DNA from: Verticillium longisporum
Taxonomy: Eukaryota > Ascomycota > Sordariomycetes > Glomerellales > Plectosphaerellaceae
Assembly (NCBI GenBank): GCA_019188255.1
Contig: JAETXT010000006.1
Span: forward strand, 3,844,001-3,908,000
Direction: 5' to 3'
DNA: 64,000 nucleotides
Shown here one piece after another: positions 10,541 to 22,147 of the stretch (position 1 is the first letter of the stretch; each line of letters opens with the position of its first letter). Both the position numbers and the translations under genes were made by a program. The notes beneath the pieces are model-generated. The model was not told the DNA's origin. It was given only the letters and a program-made list of their open reading frames with translations, and did not search any database.

Positions 10541-13500
10541 CTATGTTTGATTTTGGTTGAGATCAATGTTCAACGATGCCAGATCGCCGTTATTGATGCC
10601 AAAGAATTGGAACCTAAAGGGCCACTAGTCAGTTTGCGTATCTAGGGGAAGAAGACGAGCAGCTTACCAATCTTCGACATTCAGGGTGTTCGGTACTGCC
10701 TGGCCTTGGGCAGAGCCTGTACTCCAGCTGTCGCTAGGGCTTTGTCCATCCGGCACGAGACCCTCAAAGTTTGGCTGCCATAGGTTACCAGGTCCTTGTG
10801 GAAAAGAAGTCATGTTGGAATGCACCATGTTCTGCGCCTGAAGTGGGCTTCCAGCCAGCCCTGGTTCGTTCGATGAACGTGATGGAGCAAAGGCTCCCTG
10901 AGCTGACTGTCCTTGATGCGGCATGTTCCCCTGTTGCGCATGAGTGTTGCCAAATTGAGCCATGATATTGGGATCGACACCTTGGTGGTTCTGAGGAGGT
11001 GACATTTGTGGCATTGCTGGCATTCCAGCACTATCAGGAAACAGTTGGTCAGGCTGGAAGTTTTCCCACAGCGACTGAGAGATGTTGGGCGAGTTGCGTG
11101 TCACCAGATACAGATCTGGTGGCGTGGCGGGAACCGAGAAAGATGGGTTGAAGGGTGTTGCAGGCCTTGTATGAGGCCGTGATGAGGTCCCGCCCATGAA
11201 TGTGTCAGGATTTTGCCTGTGGCCAGGTGAGGCCATCGGTGGCGCCATCGCCGCATTGTTGCTCTGTCCTTCATTCTTCGACATGAGACTGGGTGTTTGT
11301 GGCCGCGACCGCTCATACGATTCCTGAGGCGTTGGAGTGTTGACACTGAAATCGATTGCCATGTCATCGTACTTCCGTTTAGACATGTCGGAGTTTGTCC
11401 GTTGTGACTGCTGTTGCTGTTGCTGCTGTTGCTGGTGCTGGTGCTGTTGCTGCTGGTGCTGCTCTAGCTGGGCCAGCGTTGAGTGCGCTTTGCGATGTCT
11501 TTTCCCTGCTGCTTTCTGGAGACGCTCCTCGAGTACTTTGTTCCCAATAATTGACTCGAAAAGTGTGTAGACCATCTTCCCCACGAGCCAGACGCGTGAT
11601 ACTTCCTTGAGGGCCTGCATGCACGTGCGGAGTCTGTCTTGTGTCACCTGTTGGATGGACGGAACCGGCGAGCGCATCTGATAAACATGCATGATGAGCG
11701 CCGAGAAAAGGCTGTAGACCACAAATGCTGGACAGTAGCGCAACTCCTTATGAGCTGCCAGGTTCTCGGTAATGGAAGTAATCATCGCGGCTGCTTGGAA
11801 GGCAATGTTCCGGGACGGATATGGCGAGTCGTCGGGAAACCGAGTAGCCACGCCGTTGGGTGGCATGTGAGCTCTGTGAAGGAGGCATAGGGTTGTGTAG
11901 TAGTTCGAGTGCAAAAGAGCCGACCAAAAGTGATGTCGCGCAACCTCCCAGTACACAAGCTTCGGGCAGTTTTGAAGCCAATCTGCCAAGGCCATGTCGC
12001 TATGAGTGAGGTCGATGGCGTTGCGTTGCCGTCCCTTTGAAGCCACCGAGTACTGCTGAGAGAGAACCAGGCCCATAATCTCGCATAGCTTGACGTATTG
12101 CATGAAAAACTGCACGTGAATTGGATCCGGAGGGTATTCACTTGAGCGATCGGCTTCGTCCTCGATAAAGTCGTCCTCGGTCAACATCTCCACATCCGAA
12201 TCGTCCAGATTGATATGGACAGGGCGCCCCAACGCCACGGCAACAGAGCGGTCACGAGTGAACAGTGTCCACCAAATGCGCTTCCACAGCCTCTTGTCTG
12301 AACGACTTAGCTGGGACTGCTCGACGCTGCGATGCATGCCGGATCCTTGAGCGACAATAGTGGCAACACGGCTCCAGTAAAAGACATTTTTGGTCACGTC
12401 TTCTGGCCCCTCCCAGTACCAACCCATCAGCAGCAATGACTGCACAATGGTAACCCTGTCATCTTCATAATTGGCATCATACAGGGCTTTCGCCCTTTTG
12501 TAGAACGTAAGAGCAGCAGGCGTGGTCGAGCCGTTGGCGTCCATCAGCTGTGGATTCGTGCATACACGCGAGCCGGCCAGCAAGACCGCTTGCAGTAGCA
12601 GCAGGGAAGGCGGGTTCTTCGGGTCGCGGTACTGCCGCATGAAGCGGGTGCGGTTGATAACGGGGACAATGGGATGAACCCATTTGAAATACGAGTCGAT
12701 GAGCTCATCGCATAGGGTTCGTGGCGGCAAGAGAAAGGCACCTCGCTGGTGCAGGATATCGATCTCGACATTGTCGAGTTCTGTCAGCCTGGCTCGGGAG
12801 CCTCGCACGTTCTCGGGCAAGGGATAATGGACAACATCAGATGAGCCTTGCCGATCGTGAACGAGGAGGGCGAGATTGGACGATTCGCCTAGGTAGGCGA
12901 CGCGGCCCGCGTCGGTGATGGGGGCGCGGGTGAACTTGGGCTTCATAACCAGGTTCACGTAGGTGCCATTGTCAACCTCCTCTTTTCTGGCCTGCGACTC
13001 GGTGTATGATATGGGCGGAGTGCCATCGGTCGAATGGTAAACTGTCGGAGTACGCGGCGCGTAGGTCGTCGGGCCAGTGTTTGCAGTGGGCCTTGGTGAA
13101 GGCTCATCGGACAGGGTGGTGGGAGGAGGGACGGAAGGCGTCACTTCACCCTTCTCGCTGTCCGAGTCTCTGTTCCCGCCTGAACTATGCGGCTTCTTCC
13201 TTTTGGGGTTGGGGATGCGACACTCGATCTGGAAGGCCACGCAGTTGGTGCATGGCACACCGAGGCTCGCGGCATCGCATCGAACCTACGGTCAAAGATC
13301 AGTCAAGAATGCGAGAAGGCCATCAATGGGAAAATGCAATACCTTTCTCGCATGACAAGTCTGGGCGCGAAATCTGTCAGCACACGGATCGAAAAGCAAA
13401 AACGCAACCAGGAGCATTCAGAATCATGTGGTCAAGGCCAGGGCCAACGGCGGGGGTCGCGCTTTTGGGAGGACGTTGACGAGAGCGGGTGCGAATTTCC

Positions 13501-13912
13501 TGTGAGATAGATGCCTCGGCTCAAACACGCGCGCGCAACCAAGGGCGGGGAAAGGATGCGAAAGACTCCACGTACCTCGCATGCTCTTGAAGCACGTTGC
13601 CTTCACATAGAACAATCATGGTCAGCTAACGGTCGCCTTTACATTGCGGATTCGCCTCGTTCCGGACAACTGTGCGACCGTGACAGCATCTTCCACGGGC
13701 GGCGATGGGGAGGAGGGAGGGGTGTGGGATGCGAACCTCCTAAAGCTCACCTGCGCGGCGGCATTGATGGCCGCGGCACTGTTGGGCGGCTGGTTGGACG
13801 TCTCTGATTGCGAAGGCGAGTTGGAGCTCGGTGGCTCTGTTTGATTCTGATGCTGTTGCTGCTGTTGCGGGTGCGCCGCCGGGGCGTCCGACGAGGACAT
13901 GTCGACGTCCAT
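10541..13912 (-). CDS. farB: Zn2Cys6 transcription factor of the cutinase/fatty-acid regulator family (CTF1-beta / FarB-like)
   Basis: Five exons (13737-13912, 13576-13600, 13343-13360, 10668-13285, 10541-10613) encode 969 residues. Exons 2 and 3 are only 25 and 18 bases and split the DNA-binding zinc cluster. Spliced, it reads RQRASRACETCHARKVRCDA and then ASLGVPCTNCVAFQIEC. The six cysteines at about 66, 69, 76, 85, 88 and 95 match C-X2-C-X6-C-X8-C-X2-C-X6-C. A fungal-specific regulatory domain follows (DSYFKWVHPIVPVINRTRF, LWKRIWWTLFTRDRSVAVAL, GRPVHINLDDSDVEML). A glutamine-rich tract lies near residues 681-702 and a disordered activation-type tail after it. The last exon restores the family ending EDWFQFFGINNGDLASLN. 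FarA/FarB and CTF1-alpha/beta activate genes for fatty-acid use and cutinase in the nucleus; the beta/FarB assignment is from overall resemblance. The first donor (GAG/GTTCGC) is weak but is the one that keeps frame. Confidence 0.88.
11400..11465 (+). repeat. CTG/TTG trinucleotide tract coding polyglutamine
   Basis: A run of CTG, TTG and GTG-type triplets on the plus strand. Read on the minus strand it codes the Gln/His-rich tract of the CTF1/FarB regulator. It is likely to vary in length between strains. Confidence 0.85.
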
Positions 13913-14291
13913 GGATTGTATTGTAGGTTGGTCACTGGGATCACGCCGTGTCGCTTCCAGTGTGGTTCTCTCTTAGCTGCTGCGCGTCTGACCTGTTTGC
14001 CCTCTTACTCTCACATGGGACGGATGGGTCGGGCGGCCTGCGGGGGGTCGATGCGCTCGCACTGGGCGACAATACAGTGGACGGTATGGGGCGTAGACCG
14101 CTTACAACCCAATCGTCAGTCGTGTTGGAACACCCTTGGGGTCAAGAATGTACAACGAAAATTCCCAGGTATCGGTTACCCTTTGAGATCAGAGATTTGT
14201 CTGCCTATGTCGATGTGAAGGTCAAATACTCGTTGATCAGGCTTTCTCTGTATCTCCTCCCATGCCAAGTGTCTGTAGTAGACAGGGTGTA

Positions 14292-14365
14292 TAGGTAAGT
14301 ACCATGTACCTACCTTAGGTAGGGTAAGGTAAGGTAAGGTACCTCAGGCAAAGTAGGTACGGAGG
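14292..14365. repeat. TAGGTA / GGTAA short tandem repeat patch
   Basis: Contains GTACCTACCTTAGGTAGG, a near-palindrome, followed by four copies of GGTAA-type units and a further TAGGTAC. The same vocabulary recurs at 14651, 14778 and 23691. Confidence 0.8.
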
Positions 14366-14650
14366 TCAACAAGGTGGGCATACCGACTAGGTAGGCATGA
14401 AGGGAGGGGCCTTGGCCTGAGGCAGCGCCTGGGGGTGGGCGATCTGCACAGCCTGCTTCAGGGTGGCCTGGTGTCCTCCCACTCCTCCTGGGAAGAGGCT
14501 TGGCCTCTGTCCATTACCAGGTGGTGGGTGCATGGCCATGCCAAGCGGGGAGGTACTTATTATGTAGTTGCTTTGCCTGTAGACCCCAGCTACTTCATCC
14601 CACCCCTCTCTGCATGATGCCCAAGTTAGTAATAAGGGGGCGCCCAGTGG

Positions 14651-14673
14651 GTAGGTACCTAGGTAAGTAGGTG
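14651..14673. repeat. TAGGTACCTAGG repeat patch
   Basis: Reads GTAGGTACCTAGGTAAGTAG, which includes a palindromic TAGGTACCTA core. Confidence 0.75.
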
Positions 14674-14777
14674 CGTTAGCTAAGGCAGGAGCCCGCCCCC
14701 TGGGGACCGTACTAGGCACACAACAGTGTCTAGCTTCAAGCGCCATAGTGTCCAAAACCGTTATGTTCTGTCCGAAG

Positions 14778-14835
14778 TACCTATAACTAACTACCTTACC
14801 TAACAACCTAAGGTAGGTACCTATAAACAGGTAGA
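14778..14835. repeat. ACCTTACC..GGTAGGTACC inverted repeat patch
   Basis: ACTACCTTACCTAACAACCT is followed by AAGGTAGGTACC, so the two halves could pair as a hairpin. It belongs to the same family as the patches at 14292 and 23691. Confidence 0.75.
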
Positions 14836-15986
14836 CATCAATCAGCACAAGTTCTCTTGATGTCCCATCATCTCGACTAGATACCAGCGCAAAGCTGTTG
14901 AATTTCTACGTTGCGATTGTCAATCTTCGGCTGAGCCTACAGACGGCTACATATGTAATACCGATCCTGTGTCTGCCTTGCGTCCCTGTGGTTTCACAAG
15001 CTTCAAACTTGGATTCTGCATGTATGGCCAATTCAACACCCTGCCTCAGCCCCCTTTTCGCCCTCGTCGAGACTCTCGCGAGTGACTTGTGTAGTTTTAC
15101 TGCTTTGTAGTCCGCAGTCGTGAAACCATGTATCCCGAAATCAATCATCAAGAATTCAAGATTGAGCCGTGATTCGGAGTTAAACATTTGGAAACAGCAC
15201 GTGTGTATGCATTCTGAGCCATACGTGTAATGTACACTCCATCACATGCACGCGAGTTCGAGCCTTCACTCCCCAAGCCTCAGTCATCTCGGTTCTCTGC
15301 GTGGTTAACCCGCATCCGTCCAAGCCTTTGCGTCGTAATACTGCTCTGTGTCTCAGTTTCCGGCTGGTTCATCAACCTATGGTTCAGCAAGTTTCGACAT
15401 GCTGCTCATGTGGAAGCAAACCAAACGATACAGAACGTCAATGCATAAATACTTCCCAACAAACTGTGCCTTTCCAAGGCACCTCGCGAGGAGGTGCAAA
15501 TGCCAGCCATGGCTCTGACCATACCAGGCAGCAGGATATCCGCCGCACAGGCACACGGTAATGTCTCTCAGATAGGTGCCTGAAATAAGTCGGACCAAAT
15601 GCAAACGAGCCGGCGCCTGTGTGCCTACAACCCCTAATATTGAGGATCCTACTACGGCCACCCGCATCTATTACCCTTTCAGGATTGAGGAGCACCCTGG
15701 TCCTGTACATAAAACCTGTCACATGCTTACCGAATCTGTCCACAGCCAAGAACGGTGGGACTTTCCCAAGCCTCACCGTATCATCAGCCGACGTAATTGT
15801 GTGGGGGGAGGAATTTGGCATGTGCTCTGATATCAGATCCGTTCTCATCACTCCTCAATCATGCTGCTAAAATCCCCCGTACGTTCCTGTGCCTGGTATA
15901 GCTGACATTAGCTGGCATGGGCTGATGGATTGGGATTAGTTCCGTGTATCCTCCCGCTGGTCAATCAAACCCTAGTAGCTAGCTCA

Positions 15987-18900
15987 TCATGTGCGTTTGT
16001 TGGTGATCTTTTCACCGTTGGCGCCCACCTCTTTCTTTCTTGTGAAAGCCTCGTCGGCTAGGTCGTGGCCATCCACCTCAATGCCCGCGATGAAACGTCC
16101 ACTGACACCCTCCAGTAGCGCTACAAACACACACAACAGACTGGCGATGACGAAATGGCTGATTGTTGAGCCAATCTCTAGCCATGACCCCTCGTCTTTG
16201 ACAACCCAGAAGAAGTAGAGGGTGAGAATGTCGCTGATTCCCATGACCAGCATGAACAATGCTGATGGCGCCACCCCCAACCTCACATTCAGAATGCCGA
16301 GGTTGGCGGATATGAGCGCGAAAGGAACCATTAATTTGACAATAAGCAGGATGCCCTGCCAAAGGGGGTCGAATACCGGCATCAACCGGTTCACACTTTC
16401 CAGGCTGAAAGACGACACGGAAGCTACGTTACCCGTGCTGAAGAATGCCGACTGTAACAGGACGAAGAAGAAGAGAGCCACGCGGGCATCTGGAAGCCTG
16501 AGTGGTCGATAATCCTCAACTTTCGACGGAGATGTGCTGCTCTCTCTGCCTTTCGTCGTCTGCAGGCCCCTCTGCCGAAGACGCTCAGAAACATGTGCGT
16601 GATGCTCAAGGCTGACCCACGTGACGAGGAGGGTGCTGAAGGCTACATAAAACAATCCCTCGTACGAAATTGTCAAGATGACGAAGGTCGGCGCGCATGT
16701 CAGGAACATTACCATCAGTCGATGAATGTAGTTGTTGTTAGGCTGTAGTCTGTGAGCGAGCGGCATGAGCATCGACACCACTGGCGCTGAATTAGTAATG
16801 GTTCTAGGCGCTGGCCATTTCGACATACCCATGACGATCCAACCTATGATCTGGTTGCCTAGCGGCAGGCCTTGCCGAGCCTGCAGTGAGAGAGAACTAG
16901 AGCGCGTAACAATTACTGCCAACAGAACAAGACCGACCTGGACCCCTGTCAATGCCCTGGCTATCGGTAGGTTCGTCGTTCTCCCTTGTGTTGTCTGGTT
17001 CTTTGTTGAGGGTGCGGCAAGAAGTCGATCTTCGAATCCGAGATATGCCAAGCCAATTGCTGCCATTGCAAGGCCTCCAAGTACACTGTGTCATCATCAA
17101 TAACGAACGCTGGGAAATAAATAGTCTTTCGCGATGTACTTACACAAAGGCTGTGTTCTCAACCTTATTCGCAGGAAGCAGCGTAAAAATACTCATGACC
17201 AGGCATGACACAAACCAAAGTAGGGAAAGCAGGGTGTGCCGCTGTAGAAAGCCGATCCCGTATGTTGCAGGCCAAAGGCTGCCGAGCACGTATAGGGCGG
17301 TCAGAACCTCGCGGTGAATGTAGCCCAGGGCCTTGTGCTCTCGTTAACATCTTGGCTCTCGTTTGAATGGATGTACCACTCACCAGGGACACAATGACGC
17401 CAATGTAAACCACTGCATTGAGTAGGAACGACGCAATGCCGCCACCAGTGGCTATGTGCCCAAGCAGAACATGTCGGCCTCGGTCAAGGCTACGACGACG
17501 GGCATAAACTTCTTCCCAGAACACAACGGGAAAGAAGGTGTATGCGTAATAAGTGAAGGGAGAACTGGAGATGAAAAAAGATGCATAAAGCACGGCCAGC
17601 AAGGACGTGCTAGTGAGCGTTCCCAAGGCTGTTCTCGATGGAGGCTCCGAGCCATTCAACACGTGCAAATCGATCACGCCTGTGAGGGCGAATGCTATCC
17701 AGCCCAGGTACCCAAGTGTGATCAAGGTTCGTAGGAAGAGCCAGTCGTAGGTCTGGAGGTATCGCAGTCCATCCAAACCGACTTTGATCAAGGCTGCAGA
17801 CTCTTCAATCGCTTCCTCGTCTCGACCTGCATCGATAAGGCTCTGGATTTCGACCACGCGCTGTTCAACGCCTTGGTTTGCGCCACTTAGTGGACCAAAC
17901 GGCCGGTAGCGAAGTTCCTGCGTTCGTTTGCGCTCCTCCTTAACGCGGTACATCTCTAGAATCTCGCGCGCGTTGATGAGAGACGCTTGTGCCTTCTCCT
18001 TGATACCAGAGGAAAGGTAGGGCAAAGGAAGTTCGCCAACCGAGTTCACCGGGAATTCGGTGCCAATAAGGTGAGCCATCAACGCCGCAATATCGGCCTG
18101 CGACACATCATGACGCTGGACATGATCCATATTCCAGTCTGATGAGTACTCATCATGGCCAGGTGCTGTCGTTCCAGGGTGCAAGCGCGGTGTCGCAATA
18201 CCCGAACCCCAGGTAATCAGTGGCGTCCGCGTATTGTCAGGGTGACCATCGCCATGGCTTCCCCAATCGCTCATGCCGTGATCGGCGGTAAAAACGAAGG
18301 CCGTTCTGTCATCGTCGTAGAAGGCTTCGATCAATTCAGTAATTTCCTTGACGCCGTTGTCGACAATCTTTATATTGTTCAAATACTCTTTCGAGTATGG
18401 GCGATATCCATGTCCCGAGGTGTCTATACCGAGAAGGTGTAGGAAAAATACGACTTTGTCCTGGCGTAAAGCCGCACTGAGTGTCTCGTTTGTTTGTGCC
18501 TCCTTGAAAAAGTCTTTGACATGATCGAACACCCAAAGATCCAGCTCTACGGCATCAGACGAAAAGTCTTCGAACTCATGACCGTACGTGAAGGAGTCGA
18601 CACGTCCAGGTACGGCGCCTTGTTGAAACATGGGTAAGATGTCGGGGCTGCCCCAGCTCCAGGTATGCCGACTTCGGTTGAAGACGCTATCGAAATTGAC
18701 GGGGTTCAACTTCCAGCCAGTTGCGACGGCCGACACATCCTCGTACAGTCCGGCGATGAGAGCAACATGGCCTGGTCGGGACTCGGTAGGTACCCGGGTA
18801 TGCGAGACTCCAAAACTGCCATGTTCCAAGACGCGGGAGCGTAGAAAGGGGGCGAGGGGGCGAGGGGCGAGATCGTCGTCTGTCTTCGGATATGGATCTG

Positions 18901-19172
18901 GAAAGGACTGGAAGGCTTTATCGGCACGTAAGCCATCTCCTGCGGCGAAACAGTCAGCGAGACAGACCTCTGGGTCAAGCGAACCTAAACGAACCAACGA
19001 AGAGGACCAATCGGTCGGCGGGTGCCTTCACATCTGGCGTTTGGCGGACCCCAATGAGTCGCATACCAGAAACGACGGGACTGACAAAGTAGATGTCAAA
19101 GATGGAGTATATGTACACCAAGTGGAACACCACGGCGATGGCTAGAAAGCCAACGCGGGAGAAGACGGCCAT
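15987..19172 (-). CDS. MCD4: GPI ethanolamine phosphate transferase 1 (Mcd4)
   Basis: Four exons (18995-19172, 17384-18939, 17144-17331, 15987-17085) encode 1006 residues, a multiple of three with GT..AG introns. It adds ethanolamine phosphate to the first mannose of the GPI precursor on the luminal face of the ER. The start MAVFSRVGFLAIAVVFHLVY is the first membrane segment. The luminal alkaline-phosphatase-like domain follows: LVLFVGDGLRADKAFQ, GSFGVSHTRVPTESRPGHV, PVNFDSVFNRSRHTWSWGSP, GIDTSGHGYRPYSKEY, and the metal site FTADHGMSDWGSHGDGHPDN with HDEYSSDWN after it. The C-terminal half is a PIG-N-type polytopic region of a dozen or so hydrophobic segments. Length agrees with fungal Mcd4 (about 920-1020). 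The start at 19172 is preferred over upstream in-frame codons because it gives the family N-terminus. Confidence 0.96.
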
Positions 19173-19947
19173 GGCGAACAGGAAACGAGGCTTGTTAGTT
19201 GGATTGGTAGATGCAGAAGCTCGCACAGAAGGCAGCCATAACCAATGAATGACAAAAAACTAGTCGACCAAGCCAGAACCAGTGTAATAGGGGAGAAGGA
19301 GTGTATGACTGGATATATGCGCGACCGTCTGGGGAAGGAGCGAGAAATATAGCTAACAAATGTCGGAAACAAGAACAGCTTTCCCAGGTAGGTAGACTTG
19401 GTGCCTGCCTCGATGGCGCGCTAGGACACCTTACTGGCAAGCTCAGGACGTGACACGGCGCGCTGCACCCATTACATTAGTGGGGCCCTCCTCAGTGCCC
19501 GCCACACCCGATGACCTACTTCCATTAAGTTGGCAAGATGGGTACCACGTCGATTTTTAGACAGACAGAAACAACGTTGTCTGTCGCGAGTAAACGCCGC
19601 AGCCGAACGGTTAGCATCGCTACCGCTTTTCTCCTGTTGCTGAATGTCTTGAGCTGGGCCAAGAAGGACATGGGGTCGATTTGCTTGTCCATCAGGGTGT
19701 TGCATGTTGTCGACGGTTGCACCCGGAGGGCCTGTCATCGATGACACTCCCAGACTCGTGGTTGCGTAAGGTATGGCCTTTGGCCAAGGCCATATTCATT
19801 TATATAAAAGGCACCACACGCAACGTGGTAAACTAAGGTACAGAAAGATAATTCTTAAGGGGTATCAACCAGACTCCGATGTCAACCAACTTCTTCCAGT
19901 CACCCTATTCCTCCCTCACTATTCTATCGATTTTGACTGCCAGCACC
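19173..19947. promoter_or_regulatory. MCD4 promoter region and CSM1 3' region
   Basis: About 775 bases. Both neighbours are on the minus strand. A TATATAAAAG box-like string occurs at about 19801-19810 on the plus strand, but no plus-strand gene follows it. A short TAGGTAG patch lies at about 19387. Confidence 0.4.
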
Positions 19948-21509
19948 CTACTCGGGAGGTTCCATTAATGATTTAGAGACTCGAGAGTAGAACTTTGCTG
20001 CTTGAGGGCGGGGAAAGGTAATCTCATCCGTCAGGAACTCGGGAAGGAGATCGATAAGCTCTCGATCGCGGCTCTCGTCAAGTTGAGGCATGTACGTGAA
20101 TTGTGCTTCCTCATAGCTTTCGCTGGCGACCTCGTTTTGGACACATAACTTGAAATGAAGAGCTGCATCGGTTACAGTATGTCAGCTGATGATCCCACAA
20201 GCCTTGCTAGGGTATTGCTTACTGCCGTTCCTTCCAGTCTGAAGACAGTCAAAGACATCCTCGATCGGCTCGCGTCGGACGTTCCTCACAATGAGGCCCG
20301 TCAAGTCAGCATAAAGGTCGTCTTTCATTTGTGCTGCTTGAACAAGATCTGGACCAACGACAAGCGCAGCTGAGGAGTGGTTGCCCTTTGTGCCACCGCC
20401 CGGAACTCTGGCAGTCGATGCATCAACCGCCCTGCTTGCGGATAATTTTGCAGACAGATTCTTGATTTCTTTCCGAGCTTCGGCCAGCGAGGCGCTCAAC
20501 TCTACTACTCTTTCCTCTGACTGGTCCAGGCGGGTCTTATGAATCCGACCCTCTCTCGCAAGCCCTCGTTGTATTTCAAGGTCCGCTTGCAGACTGGATA
20601 TGAGAGCACTAGCGACTTGGTCAAGGTTAGCAATTATTTTGCGCCTATTAGGGGACTATGCTCACCTCTTGCGCGCTCCTCGCTCTGCTTTTGCAGACGA
20701 TCGAAATTGCGCTCCGCTTCCTTGACGGCAAGCTCCCGAAGATCGCGGTACTTGGTCTCCAAACTGTCACATTTGTTGTTGAGATCGCCTATGCAGCGTC
20801 GCAGTTGTGCGGAGCTTGCCTCGCGACTGGGAGAAGAGGGATACTGCTTGCGAGGGCTCAAAGAGAGGGCCCTGAAGGAATATTGCGCCGGGGACAGTGG
20901 AGGTTGTTCGGGAGACTGGTCCATCAATGGGCTCTCGATCTTCTCCTCCGCTTTGTTTCCAATATCATCAACAGCCATGGTGGCCATATGTTGCGTCTCA
21001 GGTATCTCTGCCAGCTGAGGAAGCGGCGCATCCATAACGGCCATGGGGCCTCGCGCAAGCGCCAACGGATCTTTTGCCAGGCTTGAATCCATTTTCAAGG
21101 TGGAGGCATTCTTTACCTTTGGGGGACGACCTCTTGGCCGACCAAGCATAGGCTTGTTCTCCGTAATTGTAGTGTCGCACACTGAAGCGTGGACGGATAT
21201 GTCTTCTTGTGCGGATTTGCCTCTCGTAGTCCTCTGGGCGATATGGTTTGTGCTTTTCTCTAACAAGGCTTCTCGCGCAGCAGTTTCCGCGATTGCGGTT
21301 GCCCTCTTACTCGTACGACCAGATGGAGCTTGCGCCGGCTTCGTCACCTTGTTCGCCGCAGGTCTCCCGCGCATCTTCTTGGGCGTAGGCATTTTTGGTT
21401 GAGTGGCAGCGGGAACCAAGTCGAAGCTCATGAGAGAATCCGATATTTCATCAGTATCAGAATCTCGCAGAAGACCCAGTATGTTGGACTGGCGTTTCAT
21501 TTGCGACAT
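19948..21509 (-). CDS. PCS1: Monopolin-type chromosome segregation protein Csm1/Pcs1
   Basis: Exons 20666-21509, 20223-20615 and 19948-20162 give 483 residues. The N-terminal half is charged and disordered, with AT-hook-like basic patches (MRGRPAANK, RPRGRPPKVK) that may contact DNA. The middle is a coiled coil (SSAQLRRCIGDLNNKCDSL, then KYRDLRELAVKEAERNF, then a second heptad region around VVELSASLAEARKEIKNL). The C-terminal globular domain has DDLYADLTGLIVRNVRRE, FTYMPQLDESRDRELIDLLP and EFLTDEITFPRPQAAKFYSR. This is the Csm1/Pcs1 domain, an RWD-like fold that clamps kinetochore microtubule attachment sites and, in yeast, supports rDNA silencing. The first ATG of the open frame (21509) is used. 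The acceptor of intron 1 (AAG) is the one that keeps frame. Confidence 0.87.
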
Positions 21510-22147
21510 CACCCGAGTTGAGAAGGAGGGGTTGCGACGTGATGCTATGTTTGTTAGAATCAGGAATCGAGCTCGCGGAGTGAGTTGAGCCAGTACCTAG
21601 CGCATTCATGAACTAGCGCATTTGAAAAGAGACAAATTTGATGGGAACCGAATTGCTATCGTGAGAAGAGGAGCGAAGGAATAATATTGAAGAGCGCAAG
21701 CAGTCATTTGTTGTGATAACGCATGATGACGGGAGTTGCCTTTTCGGGAATCATGTCAACACGCCAGGCGTTAAGGCCCCGCTTGGTGCATCAGCTGCTT
21801 AGGTACGATGAGAAATGGCATAGACCTTGACGTGCTTTGATACCGCCATGTGACAGCCCCACCAAATTCGAGAGCCTGCATCGCGGATGTGATTCCGCCC
21901 CATTGTTAATTCTCGTGACGAAAGCATCTTGAACTGATTCAACTCGCCAGTCACATACATGTACTAACAGTGTAACACGCGGCTTCCTCGTTGCATCGAG
22001 CTGAGTAAAGTTGAGCGTTATCCAGCTCCTCCCCACCACTGCTTGTTCTCTTGCATTCGAATGCCTCATTTTGTCAGACGTTGAGGCTGCGCCAGAAGTG
22101 TCAACATCGGCCAACTACACTAAAGACCTTCTATCGAACACGTAGAA
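21510..22147. promoter_or_regulatory. Divergent promoter region, CSM1 / MSP1
   Basis: About 640 bases between two outward-facing starts. Nothing else recognisable is seen. Confidence 0.45.

Larger units (their letters stand above)
13913..15986. promoter_or_regulatory. 2 kb gene-free region upstream of the CTF1/FarB gene
   Basis: This is the longest gap in the window. It lies between the start of the minus-strand regulator and the stop of minus-strand MCD4, so the CTF1/FarB promoter is within it. It contains three patches of TAGGTA/GGTAAGGTA repeats (listed separately). I examined the open frames at 14387-14848 and 15438-15851 on the minus strand. They show no family features and disordered codon use. 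The large upstream space suits a regulator with a complex promoter, but that is inference. Confidence 0.55.

Noticed and set aside
11337..11570. Cysteine-run open frame on the plus strand (CCCCCCCCWCWC)
   Set aside because: It is the opposite-strand reading of the polyglutamine codons of the CTF1/FarB regulator; no independent coding evidence.
14387..14848. 153-codon minus-strand open frame in the 2 kb gap
   Set aside because: It runs through the TAGGTA repeats, has no family features and no credible promoter or codon pattern.
15438..15851. 137-codon minus-strand open frame
   Set aside because: No recognisable domain, and a comparable frame exists on the opposite strand; most likely chance.
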